Shown: positions 35,188 to 43,154, counted from the first letter of the stretch. The stretch: 64,000 bases of DNA from an uncultured Bacteroidota bacterium (GCA_903825095.1 CAIJZF010000248.1:1-64000), one strand, 5' to 3'. A program made the numbers and translations. Notes: a model not told the origin generated them from the letters alone.

Positions 35188-35420
35188 GTTTTTATCAACA
35201 CAACGACAAATTATATATAATCCATCGCACTATTGCTATTTCTTTATTTACAGATAAAGAGGGTAAAATTAATTTAGAAGGTGTTCAAATATGGAGAGAT
35301 GGTTTGCCAAAGGTAGATCATGTATTACGAAATGAAACACATTTTTTATTTGTAGAAACAATACAGGATGCAGAAATTATTGAAGATCATCAAGAATTGG
35401 TGGAAGAAGCACATAGCTGA
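35184..35420 (+). CDS. Hypothetical protein
   Basis: 78 residues, beta-rich start (NDKLYIIHRTIAISLF) and acidic helical end. Not recognised. Confidence 0.7.
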   Translation: MSFYQHNDKLYIIHRTIAISLFTDKEGKINLEGVQIWRDGLPKVDHVLRNETHFLFVETIQDAEIIEDHQELVEEAHS

Positions 35421-35457
35421 TTCAGTGCCTGAACATTTAAACGATATATTTTAAGTT

Positions 35458-35997
35458 ATGATAGAAAATATTAAATTATGGTGGAAATATGATGGTAGAT
35501 ACCTTCATAGAAATTTCATCAACGGAGTAAAAAATCTATGGAATTGGTTTCCTGTTATTTGGAAAGATAGAGATTGGGATCAAACATTCATCTATGAAGT
35601 GCTAATCCATAAATTGGAAAAACAAGCCAAATATATTGGAGAAAGAGATTGGCATACTAGAGCAAAACGTGACGCTGAAAAAATGTTGCTGTGTGCTCGT
35701 TTAGCTCGTATCCAACAAGAAGACTTGTATAGTATGGAATACATGGAATATTTAGATCAGGATTTTGAATTCATCCCAACTGATGAAACTGAAGAATATT
35801 TCACAATGGAATCAACTACTACACGAGACGATTTAGTTGATTATTTATACAAATATAGACATCAACATAAATTAGTTGATAAAACAGATAAAGATAATCA
35901 CCATATTGCAATAGAAATCGCCCGAAACAACCAAGAACGTTCTCGTAAATTGCTATTTAAGATAATGGAAGAGAATATCGAACGTTGGTGGGACTAA
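35458..35997 (+). CDS. Conserved phage protein, Trp-rich N-terminus
   Basis: 179 residues. The start has many aromatic residues (LWWKYDGRYLH, LWNWFPVIWKDRDWD), then long helices with HTRAKRDAEKMLLCARL. Similar proteins are seen in large marine phages without known function. The strongly conserved look suggests a real core accessory protein. Confidence 0.78.
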   Translation: MIENIKLWWKYDGRYLHRNFINGVKNLWNWFPVIWKDRDWDQTFIYEVLIHKLEKQAKYIGERDWHTRAKRDAEKMLLCARLARIQQEDLYSMEYMEYLDQDFEFIPTDETEEYFTMESTTTRDDLVDYLYKYRHQHKLVDKTDKDNHHIAIEIARNNQERSRKLLFKIMEENIERWWD

Positions 35998-36012
35998 AAC
36001 AAAAACAAACAT

Positions 36013-36270
36013 ATGATAACACCACAATCAATCAGAAAAGGAATCACCATCAAGTTCGACGGTGTAGTAGTAGACAAGAAAACCGTCATTGACGCTAGTG
36101 AAGGGTGGAATCCAAACCACGAAACATTGTTTAAAAAATTACTTAAACAAGGCGGTTCATTTAAAATCAATGGTGTGCTAGTTGAAGTAAAACCTGAAGA
36201 AAAAACATTCAACTCCAGAGGAGACAAAGATGGAGGCATTCAACAAATAGATGCATTTGCTCGTTTTTAA
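36013..36270 (+). CDS. Hypothetical protein
   Basis: 85 residues, likely beta-rich, with a GGSFKINGVLVEVKPEE segment. No motif recognised. Confidence 0.68.
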   Translation: MITPQSIRKGITIKFDGVVVDKKTVIDASEGWNPNHETLFKKLLKQGGSFKINGVLVEVKPEEKTFNSRGDKDGGIQQIDAFARF

Positions 36271-36293
36271 AGATTTGGCTTTTTAAAATATCT

Positions 36294-36303
36294 TTCGTAT
36301 ATT
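36294..36303 (+). promoter_or_regulatory. TTCGTATATT promoter-like motif
   Basis: 16 nt before the start at 36320. Confidence 0.68.
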
Positions 36304-36319
36304 CCTTGAAAATAAGGAA

Positions 36320-36529
36320 ATGAAAGCAGTTTTAGATAAAAAGAATAGACCCAAACCTGAACCAACATTCATAGTATTGAATGAATTGGCTCAGGTTTTT
36401 TGTGGCTTACGAGGTGGTTATCCTGAGTTTAGTGATGACTTTGAGTTGGCTAAACCATTAGTAAATGATGAACAAGTAAAAATGATCAAACAAGGGACTT
36501 CATTTAAATTAGAAAAATATTATTTATAA
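36320..36529 (+). CDS. Hypothetical protein
   Basis: 69 residues; mixed charge, FIVLNELAQVFCGLRGGYPE segment. Single-gene unit between two promoter-like motifs. Unknown. Confidence 0.65.
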   Translation: MKAVLDKKNRPKPEPTFIVLNELAQVFCGLRGGYPEFSDDFELAKPLVNDEQVKMIKQGTSFKLEKYYL

Positions 36530-36553
36530 GGGAATAAGAGATTAAAAAAGAAA

Positions 36554-36563
36554 TTCGTATATT
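36554..36563 (+). promoter_or_regulatory. TTCGTATATT promoter-like motif
   Basis: 26 nt before the RadA-like gene at 36590. Confidence 0.7.
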
Positions 36564-36589
36564 GATTATATAAAAAGAAAATAAAAGTT

Positions 36590-37408
36590 ATGAACATTAC
36601 ACAAAGACAAACAACAGGAAAACGAGGACGACCAGCTAAAACAACAAATTTAACTCCGGTTCCATCCATTATCGATTTTTCCCAAATCACAAAATTGAAT
36701 AGATTAGACATTGACAAGCGAATGCTTGAGTCAATGTCAACAGGATTGCCTGTTATGGATACATTGTTTTCACATGAAGGTGGTGTACCATGTTCAACCA
36801 ACATTATGGCAATTGGCGATCCCGGTGTAGGAAAAACATCAGTAATGCTAGACGTTTTAGCATCTGTTCAAAACAAAGGACGTAAATGTCTATTTGTTTC
36901 AGGTGAAATGGGTCGCAAACAAATGTTCAAATACACAGAGCGATTCAAACAGTTTGGTGTTGTAGATACTTTATTTACATCCGACTACATGCAATACAAT
37001 ACAAAAGATGTTATTGAACAAGCGTTTGATCTTGGATATGACTTGGTTTTGATTGATTCAATTGCTGAAGTTATTGAAGGTTGTAGAGATGATAATGGTT
37101 GGGATCGTAAAACCGCTGAATCATGGTTAGTAGAGGTTTGTGTTCGAAACAATAAAGGCGAAAACAAACAAAACAAATTTACTTCATTCCTATTGATCCA
37201 GCAAGTAACTAAATCAGGTGAGTTTGTAGGTTCAAACAAATTGAAACATATGACCGATGCAATGATAGAAATGCGACGTGATTCAGAACGTGATGGAGGT
37301 GGATGTTACATGATGTTTAATAAAAACAGAAACGGAAACGTAAACAAGAAATTGTCGTTTTCACTTTCAAACAATAAAATCGATTACGGAATTTTAGTAG
37401 ATGCTTAA
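36590..37408 (+). CDS. RadA/RecA-like ATPase with N-terminal AT-hook
   Basis: 272 residues. Starts with KRGRPAK, an AT-hook core. Walker A is GDPGVGKTS near residue 80, Walker B LVLIDSIAEV near 155. LKHMTDAMIEMRRD and MFNKNRNGN echo the LEHMVD and KNRFG regions of RadA/Sms. The N-terminal C4 zinc finger and C-terminal Lon-like domain of bacterial RadA are absent. A role in recombination branch migration or replication restart is plausible. Confidence 0.85.
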   Translation: MNITQRQTTGKRGRPAKTTNLTPVPSIIDFSQITKLNRLDIDKRMLESMSTGLPVMDTLFSHEGGVPCSTNIMAIGDPGVGKTSVMLDVLASVQNKGRKCLFVSGEMGRKQMFKYTERFKQFGVVDTLFTSDYMQYNTKDVIEQAFDLGYDLVLIDSIAEVIEGCRDDNGWDRKTAESWLVEVCVRNNKGENKQNKFTSFLLIQQVTKSGEFVGSNKLKHMTDAMIEMRRDSERDGGGCYMMFNKNRNGNVNKKLSFSLSNNKIDYGILVDA

Positions 37409-37436
37409 TTGAAGGGATAAGAGGTATAAAATAGAA

Positions 37437-37446
37437 TTCGTATATT
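37437..37446 (+). promoter_or_regulatory. TTCGTATATT promoter-like motif
   Basis: 23 nt before the start at 37470. Confidence 0.7.
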
Positions 37447-37469
37447 GAAGTATAAATAAAGAAAAAAAT

Positions 37470-37817
37470 ATGGCTAAAAAAGAGAAGAATATTATTGAAA
37501 CAAAGTTCTTAAACATCAAAAACAAGTTTAAAGCGGGTGGGTACGACATTGAGGAGATGGATCATTTAACATGTGATTTGATTGCTCATTTAGCACAATT
37601 AACAGACAATGGTTTTACTGAAATTGAAGGTATATCAATTGATCTATACAAAGATAGAACATGGTGGTTGATTGAAAAACTAGGTCTATTACCTGAGTAC
37701 CGAGACGATGAAGACTTTGTTGATGAGGAATTTGATGAAGAGGAAGAAGATGACTACTACAAAGACGATGCGTTTGAATTTGAAGTAGAAATAGATGACA
37801 GTAAGTTTTATAAATAA
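37470..37817 (+). CDS. Acidic hypothetical protein
   Basis: 115 residues; the last ~45 are almost all Asp/Glu with aromatics (DEEFDEEEEDDYYKDD). A DNA-mimic role is possible but not shown. The N-terminal part is helical. Confidence 0.7.
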   Translation: MAKKEKNIIETKFLNIKNKFKAGGYDIEEMDHLTCDLIAHLAQLTDNGFTEIEGISIDLYKDRTWWLIEKLGLLPEYRDDEDFVDEEFDEEEEDDYYKDDAFEFEVEIDDSKFYK

Positions 37818-37839
37818 AATTTGGATACCTGAAAGAGAT

Positions 37840-37849
37840 TTCGTATATT
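37840..37849 (+). promoter_or_regulatory. TTCGTATATT promoter-like motif
   Basis: 44 nt before the DUF932 gene at 37894, with a longer A-rich leader than most. Confidence 0.68.
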
Positions 37850-37893
37850 AAGGTATAAATAAGGAAAAAAATAAATTAAAAAAAGAAAAAGTT

Positions 37894-38703
37894 ATGTTAG
37901 ATTTAAGCAATCAAGAGTTTTTAAGTGCTGATCAGATTAGAAGCCAAGCTTCATCAATTTTCAGCAAAACAGCCGCTCCCACGGTTTCAGATAAGTTTAC
38001 ACACATCCCCACATTTAAGGTGATTGAGGATATGGAGAAATTAGGTTGGGGTGTAGTAGATGCCAAACAAGTTAAGGCACGTAAAGAAGGAACTAAAGGT
38101 TTCCAAAAACACCTAGTAGTATTCCGCAATCCGGATGTAGTAATCAACGGAGCAGATGGCGATACAGTATTTCCACAAATTCTATTGACAAATTCCAATG
38201 ATGGTAAAAACGCGTTTACGTTTACCGCTGGATTGTTTAGAATGGTGTGTGAAAATGGTTTAGTTATCTCAACTGAGCAGTTCAATGATGTAAAAATGCG
38301 TCACATGGGCTACACATTTGAGGAATTGCAAGCTCAAATTAAAGAAATGGTTGAGTTGTTGCCTTTGACAGTTGAGTCAATGAACAAAATGAAACAAATT
38401 CAATTGAGTGAAGATCAAACACTTGATTTAGCTAAAAAAGCATTAGCGTCTCGTTTCACAGAAGATCAAGTTGAAGCATTCAACATCGATTTGGAAAAAT
38501 TGTTAGAACCAACACGTCCTGAAGATAAAGGTACAGATTTGTGGTCAGTGTTCAACGTAATTCAAGAGAAAATCATTGATGGAGATTTCACATACATGAT
38601 TGGAACAAGAGTTCGTAAAGCACGTAAAGTGAAGAATTTCAAACAAGACATGGAAATCAACCAAAAATTATTCGCAACGGCAGCTCAATTCATGGCTGCC
38701 TAA
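37894..38703 (+). CDS. DUF932 family protein
   Basis: 269 residues. Members of this family occur on plasmids and phages, some next to conjugation or defence genes. Recognised from the central region FRNPDVVINGADGDTVFPQILLTNSNDGKNAFTF split by the hallmark FTAGLFRMVCENGLVI and the C-terminal WSVFNVIQEKII. Activity unknown. The tRNA-like RNA begins 8 nt after its stop. Confidence 0.82.
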   Translation: MLDLSNQEFLSADQIRSQASSIFSKTAAPTVSDKFTHIPTFKVIEDMEKLGWGVVDAKQVKARKEGTKGFQKHLVVFRNPDVVINGADGDTVFPQILLTNSNDGKNAFTFTAGLFRMVCENGLVISTEQFNDVKMRHMGYTFEELQAQIKEMVELLPLTVESMNKMKQIQLSEDQTLDLAKKALASRFTEDQVEAFNIDLEKLLEPTRPEDKGTDLWSVFNVIQEKIIDGDFTYMIGTRVRKARKVKNFKQDMEINQKLFATAAQFMAA

Positions 38704-38710
38704 GCCCCTA

Positions 38711-38832
38711 AGTCAGGTATTGCGTAATGTGAAAGCGGCTATCACACCCAAAAAACACCACGGTCCATAAGCTCTTGGACGCGAGAAGTCATAAAGGTTG
38801 CAATGTCGCAGGTTCGAATCCTGCCCTGACTA
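38711..38832 (+). ncRNA. tRNA-like RNA with normal acceptor and T-arm but replaced core
   Basis: 122 nt. The acceptor AGTCAGG/CCTGACT is the same as that of the tRNA at 32231, and the T-arm GCAGG/TTCGAAT/CCTGC is perfect. Between them ATTGC (38719) pairs with GCAAT (38800), enclosing hairpins TGTGA/TCACA (38728, 38742) and GTCCA/TGGAC (38763, 38776). I could not fit a D-arm or 7-nt anticodon loop. Could be a tRNA-mimic, a tRNA with an inserted segment, or a decayed tRNA. Confidence 0.65.
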
Positions 38833-38835
38833 CAC

Positions 38836-38893
38836 AACTGCTTCATAACCAGTTCTTTTACCCCACCTGATGTAATGTTGGGTGAGGTTTTTT
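38836..38893 (+). terminator. Two terminator hairpins
   Basis: AACTG/CAGTT (38836-38840, 38850-38854) followed by CTTTT, then ACCCCACC/GGTGAGGT (38860-38867, 38881-38888, one mismatch) followed by six Ts. Confidence 0.75.
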
Positions 38894-38923
38894 AAATAAA
38901 GGAATGGTTTTAGCAAAAGAAAT

Positions 38924-38933
38924 TTCGTATATT
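38924..38933 (+). promoter_or_regulatory. TTCGTATATT promoter-like motif
   Basis: 21 nt before the start at 38955. Confidence 0.7.
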
Positions 38934-38954
38934 AAATGTATAAAAAGGAAAAAT

Positions 38955-39365
38955 ATGAACATTCAAAATTTGAATCCACAAGAACTAGAGCAATTACAGA
39001 CATTGCTTAATAAAATGAATCCTCAACCACAACTAGATGTTACCCCAGTTGAGCAAATGATAGATAACATCATAGAACATTTCGAATGGAAACGAGTACA
39101 AGAAGTAATGGATTATTTGGATTGGCAATGGCGGGGTGAGTTTGTTACAATTGCAATGCTTAAAGAGTCAGCTGAAAGGTTGCTTCGTGGTGCAATGGAT
39201 TCACGTTTAGGTGAATTTATAGATGAATCTGATGAAATAGGAATCGCCAATAGTACAGGTGGTTTAGAAGCTAAAGCATGGTGTGATGAAGATAAAGAAA
39301 ACATTGTTCGCCTTGAACTTAAGTTTGTATTAGGTAGTTGGGATGAATCAATTGATGAACTATAA
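38955..39365 (+). CDS. Conserved phage protein
   Basis: 136 residues from ATG 38955 (an earlier in-frame TTG-type start runs through the promoter motif and is rejected). The core MDYLDWQWRGEFVTIAMLKESAERLL with a later STGGLEAKAW is a pattern I associate with phage and prophage proteins of unknown role. Confidence 0.75.
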   Translation: MNIQNLNPQELEQLQTLLNKMNPQPQLDVTPVEQMIDNIIEHFEWKRVQEVMDYLDWQWRGEFVTIAMLKESAERLLRGAMDSRLGEFIDESDEIGIANSTGGLEAKAWCDEDKENIVRLELKFVLGSWDESIDEL

Positions 39366-39366
39366 A

Positions 39367-39525
39367 ATGGAAGATCAACAACAAAAAATCATTGCTCTCC
39401 AAGAGGAAATGATACAATTATTAACAAATGGTATTCAAGCTCGTGATAAATTCATTGAGTTTTTAGAAAAACAATTAGAACGAGCAGATAAATTCATAAC
39501 AGCACAACATGAGCAACAAAAGTAA
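39367..39525 (+). CDS. Small coiled-coil protein
   Basis: 52 residues, Gln-rich with heptads (KIIALQEEMIQLLTNGI). Starts 1 nt after the upstream stop and overlaps the downstream membrane protein by 17 nt, suggesting a three-gene unit. Confidence 0.65.
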   Translation: MEDQQQKIIALQEEMIQLLTNGIQARDKFIEFLEKQLERADKFITAQHEQQK

Positions 39526-39694
39526 TTCATCAAACGGTTTAGGTTTAGGAGTGATTTTATTCTTAATCTTTATGACCCTTAAATTAACAGGAGACATCAA
39601 TTGGTCATGGTGGTGGGTAACAGCCCCACTTTGGATTCCAGTAATATTAGTAGGTATATTTGCAACTGTATTATTTTTCTTCTTTAAACGATGA
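39509..39694 (+). CDS. Two-helix membrane protein, Tmemb_185A-like
   Basis: 61 residues. Two membrane helices (LGLGVILFLIFMTLKL and WIPVILVGIFATVLFFF) with INWSWWWVTAPLWIP between, a pattern seen in small phage proteins labelled transmembrane Fragile-X-F type. Basic C-terminus FKR. Function unknown. Confidence 0.78.
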   Translation: MSNKSNSSNGLGLGVILFLIFMTLKLTGDINWSWWWVTAPLWIPVILVGIFATVLFFFFKR

Positions 39695-39963
39695 GTCTAG
39701 ACATACCCGTAGTAGCATCGTTTGGTGGAAATAGGATTACACCACGGTACAATCAAGGACATGACATGAAGAAAATGGTTGGACGTACATTGAGATGTAA
39801 CATGTTTCCAACTCTACGTGGTAGATTACTCTATACACATCAAGAACGTTGTTACTTTGTAATGGTAGAAAACGATGAATGGCCAAAATATAATCAATGT
39901 GCGGGTCAAATAGAATGGTTAAATGAACATATGGTATTAACAATGCCTTTTGAAAACGAATAA
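39691..39963 (+). CDS. Hypothetical protein
   Basis: 90 residues, basic, with MVGRTLRCNMFPTLRGRLLY. Not recognised. Overlaps the membrane gene by 4 nt. Confidence 0.68.
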   Translation: MSLDIPVVASFGGNRITPRYNQGHDMKKMVGRTLRCNMFPTLRGRLLYTHQERCYFVMVENDEWPKYNQCAGQIEWLNEHMVLTMPFENE

Positions 39964-39964
39964 T

Positions 39965-40270
39965 ATGGAAAAAGTAATTAAAGACGGAAAAGTAGCAGTA
40001 TTAGTATCTCATGGTTGGGGTGCAGGATTTCATACATGGGGTGCCCCAGTTGAAGCAATTTTTGATCCAACATTAGTTGAGTTGATTGAAAATAAGCAAA
40101 TCCAAGAAGCAACTACATATGCACAAAAAGCATATCCAAATGCATTTTTAGGTGGTGTTGTAGATTTAGGTATTGAATGGGTACCTGAAGGAGCGAAATT
40201 CATCATCAATGAGTATGATGGTAGCGAATCAATCCAATTAATGGATGAAACAGATTGGCTAACAGCTTAA
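39965..40270 (+). CDS. Hypothetical protein
   Basis: 101 residues from ATG 39965. VAVLVSHGWGAGFHTWG near the N-terminus and a later WVPEGAKFIINEYDG are typical of a small phage family with no assigned role. Confidence 0.72.
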   Translation: MEKVIKDGKVAVLVSHGWGAGFHTWGAPVEAIFDPTLVELIENKQIQEATTYAQKAYPNAFLGGVVDLGIEWVPEGAKFIINEYDGSESIQLMDETDWLTA

Positions 40271-40296
40271 TAGAGGAATAGTGATCGTCAAATAAC

Positions 40297-40306
40297 TTTC
40301 GTATAT
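40297..40306 (+). promoter_or_regulatory. TTCGTATATT promoter-like motif
   Basis: 17 nt before the second metallophosphatase gene at 40324. Confidence 0.7.
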
Positions 40307-40323
40307 TCCAATAAATAAAGAAA

Positions 40324-40830
40324 ATGAGTATTGTTCGATTTATAGCAGATTTACATTTATCACACCAAAACATGGCTAAGCGACGTGGTTTTTCAAGCAT
40401 TGAGGAACACGACGAGCACATCATTGCACAGTGGAATAGTGTAGTAAATAAACGTGATGTTACCTATATTTTAGGTGATATCACAATGGAGAAATCATCA
40501 CCATACCCATTACTTGATCGTTTAAACGGTATAAAACACATTGTGTTAGGAAACCACGATCGTCGTCAAGACACTAAAAAACTATTTGATTACGCCGAGA
40601 GCATAGGTGGAATGCTACAATACAAAGGTGTATTTTTAACACACTGCCCAATACACTCAGATGAACTTGAATATGGTATTGTAAAAAACATTCACGGACA
40701 CATTCACGATAAAGTAGTGATGAAGATGCTTGATGGATGGGAAGTACCTGATGAACGATATTTTTGTGTTAGTTGTGAGCAAGTAGATTACTTACCTAAA
40801 TCACTTGAGGACTTAGGTATTCAAAGATAA
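40324..40830 (+). CDS. Calcineurin-like metallophosphatase, second copy
   Basis: 168 residues. IADLHLSHQNMAKRRGF (DxH), YILGDITM (GD), VLGNHDRR (GNHD), LTHCPIH and NIHGHIHD (GHxH) make a complete active site. Shorter and clearly different from the one at 33254, resembling small phage phosphoesterases with the ADLHLxH opening. Confidence 0.92.
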   Translation: MSIVRFIADLHLSHQNMAKRRGFSSIEEHDEHIIAQWNSVVNKRDVTYILGDITMEKSSPYPLLDRLNGIKHIVLGNHDRRQDTKKLFDYAESIGGMLQYKGVFLTHCPIHSDELEYGIVKNIHGHIHDKVVMKMLDGWEVPDERYFCVSCEQVDYLPKSLEDLGIQR

Positions 40831-40831
40831 T

Positions 40832-40841
40832 TTCGTATATT
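40832..40841 (+). promoter_or_regulatory. TTCGTATATT promoter-like motif
   Basis: Begins right after the phosphatase stop; 22 nt before the start at 40864. Confidence 0.7.
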
Positions 40842-40863
40842 GAGGATATAAAAAGAGAAAGTT

Positions 40864-41631
40864 ATGACAGAAAATTTTAAAGACCCAAATCAATTAGACC
40901 TATTTGCAGGTAAATTATTAACACCTGATCAACAAACACATGTTGACAATTACATTGCTAGTCAACAAAAAGTTACTACATTTCAAGAAAATGAAACTCA
41001 ACGGATTGAAGAAATGTTGATTGAAGCAGGATTCATCAAAGGTGTTACGTTCAAAAACAATTTTAAATCATCAACCACTACACGTAAAGTAACATTAGGT
41101 TATAGCTACAATCAAACCCAATTTGAATTTGAAGTTACAGCTAACATATGTACCGGTGGGATTGTTTTGTTAGGTAAACGTTTTGATTTATCAACTAAAG
41201 AATTAAAAGACGCTACATTTAACTTTGATGTTCAACGAGACAAATTACAATCATGGGGTATTCAAGATCAATCTCGTTATGTTAAACCAAAAACATTGTT
41301 AGCTAAATTATTGGAACACAATGAAAAGGAAACACAACGATTCGAAGATTATAACAAAGCAACTGCATTTTTGAATACTACACTCAACAAATACAAAACA
41401 TTATATCCATCAGCTACAGTTACAAGCGGACGTGACTATGCAAAGTATTATGGTTCGTTTGATACAATTAAGGTTGAATTTGAATCAGGTAGTTTTATTG
41501 AATTTCGAATTGATCCGTACAATGACAGAGATGTTATATTCAAGAAAAAAGATGTTGAATATGATAATTTAAGTTCAGAGGAATTGCTCGAACGATTTTC
41601 AAAACAAGTAAAAAAGGAAGCCTCTAATTAA
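40864..41631 (+). CDS. Hypothetical protein
   Basis: 255 residues, one of the larger unknowns here. Starts FKDPNQLDLFAGKLLTPDQQ; DLFxG motifs of this type can be clamp-binding (PIP-like QxxLDLF), which would make NQLDLFAG a candidate sliding-clamp contact; inference only. The rest is charged with no domain seen. The 3' end forms the terminator stem. Confidence 0.72.
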   Translation: MTENFKDPNQLDLFAGKLLTPDQQTHVDNYIASQQKVTTFQENETQRIEEMLIEAGFIKGVTFKNNFKSSTTTRKVTLGYSYNQTQFEFEVTANICTGGIVLLGKRFDLSTKELKDATFNFDVQRDKLQSWGIQDQSRYVKPKTLLAKLLEHNEKETQRFEDYNKATAFLNTTLNKYKTLYPSATVTSGRDYAKYYGSFDTIKVEFESGSFIEFRIDPYNDRDVIFKKKDVEYDNLSSEELLERFSKQVKKEASN

Positions 41632-41639
41632 AGAGGCTT
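41618..41639 (+). terminator. Terminator fused to a promoter-like motif
   Basis: Perfect 8-bp stem AAGCCTCT/AGAGGCTT (41618-41625, 41632-41639) spans the stop codon at 41631. Instead of a T-run it goes straight into TTCGTATATT. Confidence 0.6.
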
Positions 41640-41648
41640 TCGTATATT
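41639..41648 (+). promoter_or_regulatory. TTCGTATATT promoter-like motif
   Basis: Shares its first T with the terminator stem; 24 nt before ATG 41673. Confidence 0.65.
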
Positions 41649-41672
41649 TCAAGTATGAAAAAAGAGAAACAT

Positions 41673-41876
41673 ATGACAATAAAAATGACAGAAAACCCAG
41701 GTGTAGTTGAAACAGTGATCGACATGCTTAAACATATTGAAGTAGATGGAGAAACAACACAACACATTTTATCTAAAACAGGAATGGAATGGCAAATGCT
41801 TCGTCAATTAATAATGACGTTGCCACTTGAACAAGTAGAATATTTAATTGAAGAACGTAAAGATTTAGGGATATGA
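41673..41876 (+). CDS. Hypothetical protein
   Basis: 67 residues from ATG 41673, chosen because the leader length then matches other genes; ATG 41655 would give six more residues. Helical, with DMLKHIEVDGETTQHILSK. Unknown. Confidence 0.65.
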   Translation: MTIKMTENPGVVETVIDMLKHIEVDGETTQHILSKTGMEWQMLRQLIMTLPLEQVEYLIEERKDLGI

Positions 41877-42085
41877 AATTTGAAAGAGGTGAAGTAATTG
41901 AATTTCAAGGAGCAGAAACATACAATGCTAAAAAAGGAGCAAAAGCAATATGTAAAGGATATTTCTTGTACAATGAAGAAGAATTTATTGATATTGAATG
42001 GGTTAGAGATGGAGATTCAGATGGACAACTAAATGGTGGTTATTATGAATCAATGTTTATAAAATCAGAGGAAGTTTCTGAGTAA
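41873..42085 (+). CDS. Hypothetical protein
   Basis: 70 residues, MKFERGEVIEFQGAETYNAK start, beta-rich and acidic; overlaps the previous gene by 4 nt. Looks like a small SH3-like or Tudor-like barrel, uncertain. Confidence 0.65.
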   Translation: MKFERGEVIEFQGAETYNAKKGAKAICKGYFLYNEEEFIDIEWVRDGDSDGQLNGGYYESMFIKSEEVSE

Positions 42086-42092
42086 AAAGAAG

Positions 42093-42102
42093 ATCGTATA
42101 TT
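42093..42102 (+). promoter_or_regulatory. ATCGTATATT promoter-like motif
   Basis: A for T at the first position; 27 nt before the start at 42130. Confidence 0.65.
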
Positions 42103-42129
42103 ACAGTATAAATAAAAAAAGAAAAAGTT

Positions 42130-42417
42130 ATGAAATTTGATTTTGAAAAAGGTAAAGAAGGATTAGTAGAGTATTTCAATAGTGATTTTGATAGAGCAAA
42201 TGAATACTCACTCGAATACATCAAGTCATGTAATGATATAGATGATATTGCAAATGAAGTAGCATCGTTTCGTGCCTTTAAGGAAGAACATCTAAAAGTA
42301 ATAGGCAGAATCATACGTGCCAACACATTATCATCAGTATTTGAAGCGTTAGAGGATACTGCTATAGAGGATGATGACGAAACTATTTTATCATTTTTTA
42401 TTGAAGGACTACAATGA
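42130..42417 (+). CDS. Acidic hypothetical protein
   Basis: 95 residues, helical and acidic. The segment NEYSLEYIKSCNDIDDIANEV resembles SNEYILALSECTTLEDLMYEV in the protein at 44008, so the two may be distant paralogues. Overlaps the next ORF by 4 nt. Confidence 0.68.
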   Translation: MKFDFEKGKEGLVEYFNSDFDRANEYSLEYIKSCNDIDDIANEVASFRAFKEEHLKVIGRIIRANTLSSVFEALEDTAIEDDDETILSFFIEGLQ

Positions 42418-42518
42418 GAAAAAGCGCTAAACAACAAGTAGAGGAAATCGAAATGGCAAGATTTGAAATGTACATGACGTTATTCTTGCTTGATTTAGGA
42501 ATAGAGTTATCAAATTAG
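42414..42518 (+). CDS. Possible micropeptide
   Basis: 34 residues, MRKSAKQQVEEIEMARFEMY onward. Coupled to the gene before by ATGA overlap. Its N-terminus recalls the 28-residue ORF at 31876. Confidence 0.5.
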   Translation: MRKSAKQQVEEIEMARFEMYMTLFLLDLGIELSN

Positions 42519-42520
42519 TT

Positions 42521-42530
42521 TTCGTATATT
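42521..42530 (+). promoter_or_regulatory. TTCGTATATT promoter-like motif
   Basis: 23 nt before ATG 42554. Confidence 0.7.
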
Positions 42531-42553
42531 AATTGTATAAAAAGAAAAAAATT

Positions 42554-42931
42554 ATGGCAACAAGAAGTAGAATAGCAATTGAAAATCAAGATGGATCAGT
42601 AACATCAATTTATTGTCATTTTGATGGTTATACCGAACATAATGGTAAGATATTAGATGAAGCATATAATACCGCAAATAAACTAAACGCATTGATTGCA
42701 TTGGGAGACATTTCATCATTAGAAAGATCAATTGAAGATACAGTAGCATATGCTCGTGATCGAGGTGAAGATTTTAACCAAACAACATTTGATAATGTCC
42801 CAACATTGTTTGAAGCTGGTTTCAATTCAGGTGTGGAATATATCTACTGCCTTACCAAAAGTGGACAATGGTTAGTATCTGATGATGGTCCAGTTATGGA
42901 ATTGGAGCGAGCAATTGAGGAGGGACTATAA
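42554..42931 (+). CDS. Conserved phage protein (MATRSRIAIE family)
   Basis: 125 residues from ATG 42554. The start MATRSRIAIENQDGSVTSIY with CHFDGY following is a widespread phage protein pattern, function unknown. FEAGFNSGVEYIYCLTKSGQW is also conserved in style. Shares 1 nt with the next gene. Confidence 0.8.
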   Translation: MATRSRIAIENQDGSVTSIYCHFDGYTEHNGKILDEAYNTANKLNALIALGDISSLERSIEDTVAYARDRGEDFNQTTFDNVPTLFEAGFNSGVEYIYCLTKSGQWLVSDDGPVMELERAIEEGL

Positions 42932-43146
42932 TGAAATTTGAAAACAAAGAACAAGTAGTAGACGCATTGGTGAAAGAATGGAATCGTAAACGAACAAGTT
43001 TTTACAACACACCAACCAATCAGACCAATGAAGATTATTGGACGTTTAATCGCACTTTAGAATACTACAATAAATTAAAAAAAGAATATTTCATCACTTG
43101 TGTAGGGAATTTAGCTCACAATAGCTTAAAAGGAATATTGAGTTAA
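42931..43146 (+). CDS. Hypothetical protein
   Basis: 71 residues, basic and aromatic. One of several accessory proteins that begin MKFE or MKFD (also 41873, 42130, 44273, 47268). Confidence 0.65.
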   Translation: MKFENKEQVVDALVKEWNRKRTSFYNTPTNQTNEDYWTFNRTLEYYNKLKKEYFITCVGNLAHNSLKGILS

Positions 43147-43154
43147 AAATAGAT

